From NCBI GenBank assembly GCA_013153825.1, contig JAADDP010000005.1, positions 1 to 5,735 on the forward strand: 5,735 bases of DNA, written 5' to 3'. Positions 1 to 5,607 of the stretch are shown here, one piece after another. The notes beneath the pieces are model-generated. The model saw only the letters and a program-made list of their open reading frames with translations. It made no database searches and was not told the origin of the DNA. Position 1 is the stretch's first letter, and each line of letters begins with the position of its first letter. The position numbers and the translations under genes were made by a program. Source of the DNA: Campylobacterota bacterium (GTDB taxonomy: Bacteria > Campylobacterota > Campylobacteria > Campylobacterales > Sulfurovaceae).

Positions 1-121
1 CATGTCCAATGTGTGGGAAACCGTTTGGTTCGGGTGGAAATCTGGTTACAACCTCACTATACTTTTTTGATTTTAAATCCTCTTCAACTATCTTTCTTAA
101 GAAATCTCTCTTTTTTTCCAT
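1..121 (-). CDS. glnS: Glutaminyl-tRNA synthetase, N-terminal 40 codons (cut by window edge)
   Basis: Class Ic aminoacyl-tRNA synthetase that charges tRNA-Gln with glutamine in the cytoplasm. Only the N-terminus is inside the window. The ATG at 121-119 opens [16 protein letters not shown], the usual GlnRS helix, followed by the Rossmann-fold entry [15 protein letters not shown] at residues 26-40. The FPPEPNG run and HIGH signature are those of GlnRS. The bacterial discriminating GluRS has instead a FAPSPTG-type run, so it is unlikely; an archaeal/eukaryal-type GluRS, a close relative, is not fully excluded by 40 residues. The start lies 3 bases after the dUTPase stop, with AAGG about 8 bases upstream, so it is probably cotranscribed with dut. 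A GlnRS is notable because well-studied Campylobacter and Helicobacter make Gln-tRNA indirectly through GatCAB. Whether it carries a YqeY tail cannot be seen. Confidence 0.86.
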   Translation of the reverse strand, partial: MEKKRDFLRKIVEEDLKSKKYSEVVTRFPPEPNGFPHIGH

Positions 122-124
122 CCC

Positions 125-799
125 CTAAACCTTATATTTTCTATATTCAATCTCAAGTTTGGAGTAGAGAGTATCGGCTGTTATATCTCTATTGGAATCA
201 ACTATATCCTGCAGAACCACATTATCCTCTCTATCCCCCCAAACCTTTAGATATGTTCCATCTCTATATCCATTATTCTGCCTAAATATATTTAGAACAT
301 TTTTTCCTATATATAGTCTATATAGCTCATCTCTATCTAGAGCAATATCCACCACTTTAAAGAATTTGGATATTAAATCATCTATGCCACTCTTTGAGAA
401 TATTGAGTTTAATATCTCCTCAACAAGCCCTATCTCCCTATATATATTGGAATGGTCTATACTCTTCCCATCAATAGATAGGGCGATATTTGATATATCT
501 CTAGCCAACATATCTATATCTCCCCTCTCTTCAACTCTATAGACTCTAAGAGCCTCACTCATAACAAAGTGCCATATGTCGACTATCTCAATCTTAATAT
601 TCTCATAGTCTGCTTTGGCATCTATATCTTTCCAGTGTTTCCAAGGGTAGGAGTTTATAAGCTCAGCCACCTCCATATAGATACACCTATTCCAATCTAT
701 AACCTTGCCACTCTTTGTGACTCCATACTCCCAATTCTCTCCATTTGTGCTATCATTTAGCCTCTGTTGAAGCCTCAACATCTCTAAAATATCTCTCAA
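125..799 (-). CDS. dut: dUTP diphosphatase, dimeric all-alpha type
   Basis: Hydrolyses dUTP to dUMP and pyrophosphate, keeping uracil out of DNA and feeding dTMP synthesis. The 224-residue protein belongs to the dimeric all-alpha NTP pyrophosphatase family (Campylobacter and trypanosomatid dUTPases), not the trimeric beta-barrel family. Its two Mg-binding motifs are visible: E43xxE46 within YMEVAELINS and E71xxD74 within IEIVDIWHF, together with PWKHW at 52-56 and the C-terminal block IGKNVLNIFRQNNGYRDG (164-181), which I recognise from the Campylobacter jejuni enzyme. The chosen start is TTG at 799-797: AGAGG lies 6 bases upstream, and the frame is closed by a stop (the hypA TAG) just beyond. 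The next ATG (781-779) lacks a spaced ribosome site and would shorten the first helix. It sits 12 bases after hypA and 3 bases before glnS. No catalytic residue appears missing. Confidence 0.94.
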   Translation of the reverse strand: MRDILEMLRLQQRLNDSTNGENWEYGVTKSGKVIDWNRCIYMEVAELINSYPWKHWKDIDAKADYENIKIEIVDIWHFVMSEALRVYRVEERGDIDMLARDISNIALSIDGKSIDHSNIYREIGLVEEILNSIFSKSGIDDLISKFFKVVDIALDRDELYRLYIGKNVLNIFRQNNGYRDGTYLKVWGDREDNVVLQDIVDSNRDITADTLYSKLEIEYRKYKV

Positions 800-805
800 A
801 ATATA

Positions 806-810
806 CCTCT
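806..810 (-). promoter_or_regulatory. Ribosome binding site deciding the TTG start of dut
   Basis: AGAGG on the minus strand ends 6 bases before the TTG at 799. It lies in the short hypA-dut gap and supports the TTG over the downstream ATG at 781. Confidence 0.6.
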
Positions 811-811
811 G

Positions 812-1150
812 CTATACCATCTCTAAACTCATTAGATAGATATCCTCTCCATCTAAAACTCTTAAGGGTGAGTTACAGCTTCTACATATATAGATAGGCT
901 CACTACTCTCAAACTCACTACCACACTCTTCACAGCTCAATATTAAATTTTGCCTATCTATAACCAGCTCTGCACCACCACATATAGTACCCTCTTTAAA
1001 TGTATTAAATGCAATCTCAAATAGGTGAACCTCAACGCCACTCATAACCCCAATTTTACATATAATCCTATCTACCCTTGAGGCATTATGTTTAGCAGAT
1101 ATCTCCTCACACTGATTTAGAAGTGCCTGAACAATACTATACTCATGCAT
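812..1150 (-). CDS. hypA: Hydrogenase nickel-insertion accessory protein HypA
   Basis: Zinc-containing metallochaperone that works with the GTPase HypB to deliver Ni(II) to the large subunit of NiFe hydrogenase in the cytoplasm. The 112-residue protein has the standard family length. It starts with the canonical MHEYSIV, whose amino terminus and His2 form the nickel site. The structural zinc site is two CxxC pairs: C73/C76 and C89/C92. The open frame extends upstream to a GTG at 1180, but that would bury the nickel-binding N-terminus, so the ATG at 1150-1148 is chosen. GAGGA lies 12 bases upstream, which is rather far. The start follows the hypE stop by 4 bases, so the pair is almost certainly cotranslated. 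A urease role, known for HypA in Helicobacter, cannot be judged because no urease genes are in view. Confidence 0.97.
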   Translation of the reverse strand: MHEYSIVQALLNQCEEISAKHNASRVDRIICKIGVMSGVEVHLFEIAFNTFKEGTICGGAELVIDRQNLILSCEECGSEFESSEPIYICRSCNSPLRVLDGEDIYLMSLEMV

Positions 1151-1154
1151 AGTA

Positions 1155-2144
1155 TTAACATATCCTCGGGAGTAGCTCACCCGTCGGAAGCTCCAGAAAC
1201 CTCTTTGTACCCCAAGAGCTTTTTAGTATAACTCTACCTCTATACTCCATAGTTACAGCTCCAATTATCTCAGCATTTGGGTTAAATTCTCTTAAGATAT
1301 TGAGAGCCTTAAGCTCATCCTCCTCTGGAACGGCAAGTAGAAAGGTTCCCTCATTTGCCAAATCATACGGCTCAAACCCCAACATCTCACAGGCACCTCT
1401 AACCTCATCAGATATGGGGATACTCTCCTCCACAATCTCTATAGTTACACTTGAGCTATCTGCCCACTCATTTAGAACTGCACTCAATCCACCCCTTGTG
1501 GCATCTCTCATGGCTACGATATCCAATCCACCATCTATCAACCCCTTCACAGTTGGAAATAGAGATTTACAGTCGGACTCTAGGGAGCTATATAGCTCAA
1601 TACCCTCTCTCTCCAAAAATATTGTAGCACCGTGAGCTCCAATATCTCTACTCACAAGAATAGAGAGACCATCTCTAAGATTTGAGGAGCCGATACCACT
1701 ATAGATAACCTCTCCAACTGCTGTAGTATTTATAAAAATCTTATCTACTGAGCCTTTAGGGACAACCTTTGTATCCCCTGCAACAACAACAGCACCATTT
1801 ATATCCAACTCTTTTTTCATACTCTGGACAATCCTCTCCAGCTCAGCTCTGGAGAAGCCCTCCTCAACTATTACACTACAGGTTAAATATTTTGGCTTAC
1901 CCCCTGCCATAGCTATATCGTTACATGTTCCACAGATAGATATCTTCCCTATATCTCCACCGTTGAAGAAGATTGGACTTACGGTGAAGGAGTCGGTTGT
2001 AAATGCCAACTTTCCCCCCTCTATAAAGGCACTATCTTCCCCATTTAGAAGCTGGTTTTTAAAGCTCTTAAAGAATATCTCCTCGATAAGCTCTCTATTC
2101 TCAAGCCCCCCATTTCCATGAGCTAACTTAATACTACTCTCCAT
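1155..2144 (-). CDS. hypE: Hydrogenase maturation protein HypE (carbamoyl dehydratase)
   Basis: HypE receives a carbamoyl group from HypF on its C-terminal cysteine and dehydrates it with ATP to a thiocyanate, the source of the cyanide ligands on the iron of NiFe hydrogenases. It passes these through the HypC-HypD complex. The 329-residue protein is of the PurM/ThiL ATP-binding family: HGNGG at 9-13, TTDSF at 49-53, the AGDTK nucleotide motif at 122-126, RDATRGG at 213-219 and ANEGTF at 263-268. It ends with PRIC, the essential C-terminal cysteine (C329), intact. The ATG at 2144-2142 gives the conserved MESSIKLAHGNGG start; the frame stays open upstream to 2198, but those 18 residues lie in the cytochrome gene. 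It overlaps that gene by 11 bases and precedes hypA by 4. Confidence 0.98.
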   Translation of the reverse strand: MESSIKLAHGNGGLENRELIEEIFFKSFKNQLLNGEDSAFIEGGKLAFTTDSFTVSPIFFNGGDIGKISICGTCNDIAMAGGKPKYLTCSVIVEEGFSRAELERIVQSMKKELDINGAVVVAGDTKVVPKGSVDKIFINTTAVGEVIYSGIGSSNLRDGLSILVSRDIGAHGATIFLEREGIELYSSLESDCKSLFPTVKGLIDGGLDIVAMRDATRGGLSAVLNEWADSSSVTIEIVEESIPISDEVRGACEMLGFEPYDLANEGTFLLAVPEEDELKALNILREFNPNAEIIGAVTMEYRGRVILKSSWGTKRFLELPTGELLPRIC

Positions 2145-2580
2145 TACTCTTAACTGCCTCCTTAAGTGTACCATCGATTGATGGAGAGAAGGGAACAATC
2201 TCCATATTTAGCAGATTCTTATCCAACTTTACATGACAAGCTATACACTCTTTTAGAATTTTATGCTCCGCTATATTTATCTGACTAACCTTATTGATAT
2301 TGTGGCACTGCCAACAGTCACTACCACACTCAGTATGGCTATCCTCACTAACCTTCTCAATCTTAACTATCCTAAATTTTGGAACAGATGAGTTTGTATC
2401 ACTCAACATCTCTATCTTTGTACCATCTTGGTGGCATATTTTACACCTATTTAGGATAAGATGCTCTCTATCCATCTTGCCATCTTTCTTAATTAATTTA
2501 GGGTGACAAGCTACACAATCACCACTACATGCAAATAGATTTACTAAAAATATTAATGAAATTGACACTATTAATCTCAT
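2134..2580 (-). CDS. Exported small tetraheme cytochrome c
   Basis: A 148-residue periplasmic electron-transfer protein that I cannot assign to a named family. It has four CxxCH haem-attachment motifs: 22-26 (CVACH), 46-50 (CKICH), 89-93 (CWQCH) and 112-116 (CIACH). Haems 2 and 4 sit in a repeated unit, with a His six residues before the first Cys (EHLILNRCKICH at 39-50 and EHKILKECIACH at 105-116). Those His residues, H40 and H106, are candidate distal ligands. Residues 1-17 are a Sec signal peptide (one Arg, then a hydrophobic run). Cleavage near LFA/C18 would leave an N-terminal Cys, but the lipobox is weak. The ATG at 2580 is preceded by GGGAGG at 5 bases. Being first in the hyp operon, it may accept electrons from a periplasmic NiFe hydrogenase; this is inference, since no structural hydrogenase gene is in the window. 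Confidence 0.9.
   Translation of the reverse strand: MRLIVSISLIFLVNLFACSGDCVACHPKLIKKDGKMDREHLILNRCKICHQDGTKIEMLSDTNSSVPKFRIVKIEKVSEDSHTECGSDCWQCHNINKVSQINIAEHKILKECIACHVKLDKNLLNMEIVPFSPSIDGTLKEAVKSNGE
2157..2163 (-). promoter_or_regulatory. Strong Shine-Dalgarno of hypE inside the cytochrome gene
   Basis: A full AAGGAGG lies in the last codons of the upstream cytochrome gene, 12 bases before the hypE ATG. The spacing is long, but the site is the best in the window and suggests translational coupling of the overlapping genes. Confidence 0.6.
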
Positions 2581-2603
2581 CTTAACCTCCCATATATTTT
2601 TTA

Positions 2604-2628
2604 CACAATTATATCAAAAAAAATTGTG
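2604..2628. repeat. Inverted repeat overlapping the operon promoter
   Basis: CACAATT (2604-2610) and AATTGTG (2622-2628) are perfect 7-base arms separated by 11 bases. The repeat spans the -10 box of the cytochrome-hyp promoter and the T-run upstream of it, a good position for a repressor operator. I do not recognise it as a known regulator's site; the arms do not match the FNR half-site TTGAT. Confidence 0.4.
2608..2623 (-). promoter_or_regulatory. Probable sigma-70 promoter of the cytochrome-hypE-hypA operon
   Basis: On the minus strand an eight-T run leads directly into GATATAAT, giving a perfect -10 box (TATAAT, 2613-2608) without a recognisable -35. T-rich DNA upstream of the -10 in place of a -35 is the known style of Campylobacter sigma-70 promoters. 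Transcription would start near 2601, leaving a leader of about 20 bases before the cytochrome ATG. Confidence 0.6.
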
Positions 2629-2643
2629 ATGATGATTTAAACG

Positions 2644-2675
2644 ACTGCAAAGCAAAAACGCAGTAAGATACCTGC
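2644..2675 (+). other. Two mutually exclusive small hairpins upstream of kdnB
   Basis: ACTGC (2644-2648) can pair with GCAGT (2660-2664), while the same GCAG (2660-2663) can instead pair with CTGC (2672-2675). Either stem is only 4 to 5 base pairs, so this may be chance. It lies 55 to 87 bases before the kdnB start and could be in its leader if transcription begins upstream; no convincing plus-strand promoter was found to settle that. Confidence 0.2.
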
Positions 2676-2700
2676 CAATTGGGGGTTTAAGCTTAATCCC
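2675..2700. repeat. Adjacent palindromes upstream of kdnB
   Basis: Two palindromes abut. CCAATTGG at 2675-2682 is perfect. GGGTTTAAGCTTAATCCC at 2683-2700 is an 18-base palindrome with a single mismatched pair (T2686/T2697) around a perfect 10-base core. They end 30 bases before the kdnB TTG, a plausible operator position for the kdn genes. There is no following T-run, so it is not a typical intrinsic terminator. Confidence 0.4.
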
Positions 2701-2719
2701 ACAATCTAATCTCTTTTAT

Positions 2720-2723
2720 AAGG
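2720..2723 (+). promoter_or_regulatory. Ribosome binding site deciding the TTG start of kdnB
   Basis: AAGG followed by 7 bases and TTG (2731-2733). The only nearby in-frame ATG (2761) lacks such a site and would remove the conserved N-terminal strand. Confidence 0.55.
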
Positions 2724-2730
2724 TTTTACT

Positions 2731-3798
2731 TTGAATAACTCAAAAAATGTATCCAGATATATGTTCGGAAAGGGTGCTATAGATGGTTTAAAAGATATTT
2801 TAGATAGAAGAGATGGTTATAAGGTCTACCTCATAGATGGCTACTTTAGAGATAGAGATATATTAGATAGTTTACCTATAGAGGGTAGCGATGAGGTGAT
2901 ATTTGTAGATACAACCAGTGAACCCTCAACAGCAGATATTGACTCCTACAGAGATTTTTTAGTAGAGGTAGGAAAGGGTAGCCCATCAACCATTATTGGT
3001 GTAGGGGGTGGCTCTACACTAGATAGTGCTAAAGCTGTGGCAAATCTACTCACCAATGGTGGAAAAGCTGAGGATTATCAGGGGTGGGATTTGGTCAAAA
3101 AACCTGCAATATATAAGATTGGAATTCCAACTATTAGTGGAACAGGGGCTGAAGCTAGTAGAACCTGTGTAATGACAAACTCCAAGAGTGGGATAAAGCT
3201 CGGTATGAATAGTGACTTCACAATATATGACCAGCTAATCTTAGACCCAAATCTCACAAAGACAGTTCCAAGAGAGCAGTACTTCTATACGGGAATGGAT
3301 ACATATCTCCACTGTATAGAGTCCCTAAATGGGATATATAGAAATGCGATAGGTGATGCCTTCTCCAATCAGGCAATTGAGCTATGTAGAGAGGTATTTT
3401 TTAGTGAAGATATGATGAGTGATGAGAATAGAGAGAGGCTTATGGTCGCCTCATACTTAGGGGGGTGTGCCATTGCAAATAGCTTTGTTGGTACTATTCA
3501 CCCCTTCTCAGCTGGGCTTAGTGTAGTTTTAGGAACCCACCACTGCATAGGAAACTGCATCACAATGGGTGCAATGGAGCAGTTTTACCCAAAAGAGTAT
3601 GAGGAGTTTTTTAAAATGGCAGAGAAGCAGAATATAGAGATACCAAAGGGGATTGCTAAAAATCTGGATAGAGAGACCTATAAGAGGCTATACGATGCCA
3701 CTATAGTCCATGAAAAGCCCCTCTCAAATGCTCTAGGAGATGACTTTAGAGATATTTTAACTCTAGAGAGAGTTGTAGATATTTTTAAATCAATGTAG
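2731..3798 (+). CDS. kdnB: KdnB-like Kdo 8-oxidase, iron-type alcohol dehydrogenase family
   Basis: By homology with Shewanella KdnB, an NAD-dependent metalloenzyme that oxidises the C8 hydroxyl of 3-deoxy-D-manno-octulosonate (Kdo) to an aldehyde, the first step to 8-amino-Kdo. The 355-residue protein has the type III alcohol dehydrogenase layout. An N-terminal nucleotide domain carries GGGSTLDSAK (92-101) and PTISGTGAEASR (133-144). A helical C-terminal domain carries D190, H194, H257 and H271, spaced exactly like the metal ligands of FucO-type enzymes. The blocks YQGWDLVKKPA (116-126), TISGTGAEASRT and LGMNSDFTIYDQ (157-168) match what I recall of Shewanella KdnB and are absent from ordinary alcohol dehydrogenases, so the assignment is fairly strong. 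TTG start. It is the first gene of the plus-strand operon, 14 bases before the methyltransferase. Confidence 0.92.
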   Translation: MNNSKNVSRYMFGKGAIDGLKDILDRRDGYKVYLIDGYFRDRDILDSLPIEGSDEVIFVDTTSEPSTADIDSYRDFLVEVGKGSPSTIIGVGGGSTLDSAKAVANLLTNGGKAEDYQGWDLVKKPAIYKIGIPTISGTGAEASRTCVMTNSKSGIKLGMNSDFTIYDQLILDPNLTKTVPREQYFYTGMDTYLHCIESLNGIYRNAIGDAFSNQAIELCREVFFSEDMMSDENRERLMVASYLGGCAIANSFVGTIHPFSAGLSVVLGTHHCIGNCITMGAMEQFYPKEYEEFFKMAEKQNIEIPKGIAKNLDRETYKRLYDATIVHEKPLSNALGDDFRDILTLERVVDIFKSM

Positions 3799-3812
3799 AG
3801 TGGAGTTTTTAA

Positions 3813-4418
3813 GTGGCAAAATACCATAAGTATGTTTTTGATGTTGAGAAGAGAGAGTTTATTGGAGATTTTGAGACTATGTATAGAGATGAGTCTAAAG
3901 ATAATTTTGACTCTTGGCATCAAGATGATAGTAGGCAGTTGCAGAGGAGGATTGCTCTAGCAATTTTGGATGATTACAACTTCAACACAATATTGGATTT
4001 GGGTTCGGGGAAGGGGAGTTTAACACATCTTCTAAAGAGAAAAAATAACCATGTTGTTGGGGTTGATATCTCTCAAACTGCTGTGGATATTGCGAGAGAG
4101 AGGTTTCCAGATATAGAGTTTAAGGCTGTAGATTTGAACTCTATTGAGAAATATAGGGAGTTGGTCTCTGGAGGGGTGGAGCTAATCTTCACAAGTGAGC
4201 TACTCTCTTATATTAAAAATTGGAGAGAGCTACTAGATGAGATATCAAAAACGGCTAAATACCTGATGGTATCACTCTTCATTCCAGATAACCCTATCGG
4301 TTTTATAAAGTCAGAGAGAGAGCTACTGGAGCATATTGAGAGTTCATTTAATATTATTGAGCATGTGACTATCAATAGACCAAAATTTGTTATCATATTT
4401 GCAGAGGGGAGATGTTAA
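3813..4418 (+). CDS. Class I SAM-dependent methyltransferase in the kdn operon
   Basis: A 201-residue cytoplasmic methyltransferase of the small Rossmann-fold (class I) type; substrate unknown. SAM-binding motif I is LDLGSGKGS at 61-69, the acidic residue ending strand beta2 is D85 in VVGVDIS (81-87), and a motif near 105-110 (AVDLNS) would contact the adenine. The N-terminal 45 residues, including NFDSWHQDDSRQLQRR (31-46), form a cap. The C-terminal part (about 150-198) has the usual beta6-beta7 pattern. The start is GTG at 3813 with GGAG 7 bases upstream. It sits between kdnB and the aminotransferase, whose start is one base past its stop, so all three are made together. That suggests it acts on the same sugar, for example N-methylating the C8 amine or O-methylating a hydroxyl; this is inference. 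A protein or unrelated substrate is possible. Confidence 0.85.
   Translation: MAKYHKYVFDVEKREFIGDFETMYRDESKDNFDSWHQDDSRQLQRRIALAILDDYNFNTILDLGSGKGSLTHLLKRKNNHVVGVDISQTAVDIARERFPDIEFKAVDLNSIEKYRELVSGGVELIFTSELLSYIKNWRELLDEISKTAKYLMVSLFIPDNPIGFIKSERELLEHIESSFNIIEHVTINRPKFVIIFAEGRC
4404..4411 (+). promoter_or_regulatory. Ribosome binding site deciding the GTG start of kdnA
   Basis: GAGGGGAG, in the last codons of the methyltransferase gene, lies 8 bases before the GTG at 4420. The alternative TTG at 4387 has no such site and would add 11 residues from inside the upstream gene. Confidence 0.65.
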
Positions 4419-4419
4419 G

Positions 4420-5601
4420 GTGTATAGAGTCCCATTTCTAGGTAGAGCACATAGATATAGAGAGGATGAGTTAAATTTAATAAGAGAGGTATCTCAAAGT
4501 GCAACCCCCCTAACTCAAGGTGGATATCAGAAGATATTTGAGGATAAGTTCTCAAAATATATCGGTGCTAAATACTCTTTCGCCGTCAATAATGCTACCA
4601 ATGCACTAGAGCTATCGGCTCAACTTTGCCAATTTAAAGATGGAGATGAGTTTATATCCCCATCTCACACATTTACCTCATCGGCATACCCATTTATAAA
4701 AAAGGGGGCAAAAGTTATCTGGGCTGATATAGACCCCGATAGTAGAGTGGTGACACTAGATACCATAAAAAGGTGTGTAACCTCTAAGACAAAAGCTGTC
4801 GTGGTGGTTCATCTATATGGATATATCATCCCAGATATAGAGGAGATTGCAGAATTTTGCAGAGAGAGAGAGATTTTATTAATCGAAGATGTAGCCCAAG
4901 CTATGGGGACAGAGATTAATGGTAAAAAGGGTGGAACATTTGGAGATTTCGGGGTATTCTCGTTTCACTCTCATAAAAATATCACAACTCTTGGAGAGGG
5001 TGGAGTGCTGGTCGTTAAAGATAGGAAATATGCAGATACCATTCCGATGTTGAGACACAATGGACATTGTGGTTGGGATTTTGAGAGGGAGAACTACTGG
5101 ACTCCAGCCATGGGAAATGTTGACCTAACGGAGCTTAATGGGGAGTACCTTATGCCAAATAACTACTGTTTGGGTGAGGTGGAGTCTGCACTGGGGGCTA
5201 AACTTTTAGATAGAGTAGATGAGATAAACCGAGAGAAGAGAGAGAGGGCTATATACTTTATTGATGAGGTTACTAAAGTCTCAAATCTCTTGAAGTTCCA
5301 TAGGGTAGATAGTAGAATGCACAACTACCATCTACTTGTAGCAGAGGTAAGAGGTGGAAAAAGAGATATCTTTATGAAAAAGATGAGTGAGGAGAGGGGT
5401 ATCCAGTGTGTAGTTCAATACTATCCCCTAAATAGATATGACCTCTATAGAAAGCTTGGCTTTGGAGAGGCAAACTGCCCAAATACAGATATATTTTTTG
5501 ATAATATGGTCTCATTCCCATTTCACCATATGATGAGTGGTGATGATTTTGAGTATATGTTACAATCTACAAAAGAGATTATATTAGAGATTGAGAGTTG
5601 A
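4420..5601 (+). CDS. kdnA: DegT/DnrJ/EryC1/StrS aminotransferase, probable KdnA
   Basis: PLP-dependent sugar aminotransferase, probably transferring the amino group of L-glutamate to the C8 aldehyde made by KdnB, giving 8-amino-3,8-dideoxy-Kdo. The 393-residue protein has the family length and landmarks: NNATNALEL near 57-65 (phosphate-binding region), EDVAQA at 156-161 with D157 contacting the PLP ring nitrogen, and FSFHSHK, where K186 is the Schiff-base lysine, followed by TLGEGG (190-195). The usual NYRM-type motif reads NNYCLGEVESALG (247-259), with Cys in place of the conserved Arg. The start is GTG at 4420, one base past the methyltransferase stop. The aminotransferase family is certain. 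The KdnA role rests on kdnB and the KdsB-like neighbour: overall sequence seems well diverged from Shewanella KdnA as I recall it, so a related amino-sugar substrate is possible. Confidence 0.85.
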   Translation: MYRVPFLGRAHRYREDELNLIREVSQSATPLTQGGYQKIFEDKFSKYIGAKYSFAVNNATNALELSAQLCQFKDGDEFISPSHTFTSSAYPFIKKGAKVIWADIDPDSRVVTLDTIKRCVTSKTKAVVVVHLYGYIIPDIEEIAEFCREREILLIEDVAQAMGTEINGKKGGTFGDFGVFSFHSHKNITTLGEGGVLVVKDRKYADTIPMLRHNGHCGWDFERENYWTPAMGNVDLTELNGEYLMPNNYCLGEVESALGAKLLDRVDEINREKRERAIYFIDEVTKVSNLLKFHRVDSRMHNYHLLVAEVRGGKRDIFMKKMSEERGIQCVVQYYPLNRYDLYRKLGFGEANCPNTDIFFDNMVSFPFHHMMSGDDFEYMLQSTKEIILEIES

Positions 5602-5607
5602 TGGGGA

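Noticed and set aside
192..542. Plus-strand open frame of 116 codons inside dut.
   Set aside because: Antisense shadow of the dUTPase gene; the translation has no family features.
1151..1180. Longer HypA starting with GTG at 1180.
   Set aside because: It would add 10 residues ahead of the conserved MHEYS nickel-binding N-terminus and overlap hypE.
1300..1635. Plus-strand open frame of 111 codons inside hypE.
   Set aside because: It is antisense to a strongly conserved gene, is Ser-rich low-complexity in translation, and has no recognisable domain; a shadow of hypE.
2145..2198. Longer HypE starting at 2198.
   Set aside because: The added 18 residues lie within the cytochrome gene and precede the conserved N-terminus; AAGGAGG fits the ATG at 2144.
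2660..2676. AGATACCTGCC resembles the 3' end of a cobalamin riboswitch.
   Set aside because: The B12 box and the conserved upstream core are absent, and there is no room for a 180-200 base aptamer without running through the cytochrome gene on the other strand.
2683..2700. Near-palindrome as an intrinsic terminator.
   Set aside because: No T-run follows on the plus strand, the minus-strand side has none either, and no gene ends just before it.
2705..2710. TCTAAT as a -10 box for kdnB.
   Set aside because: No matching -35 or T-rich periodic upstream DNA, and it lies only about 20 bases from the TTG; too weak to call.
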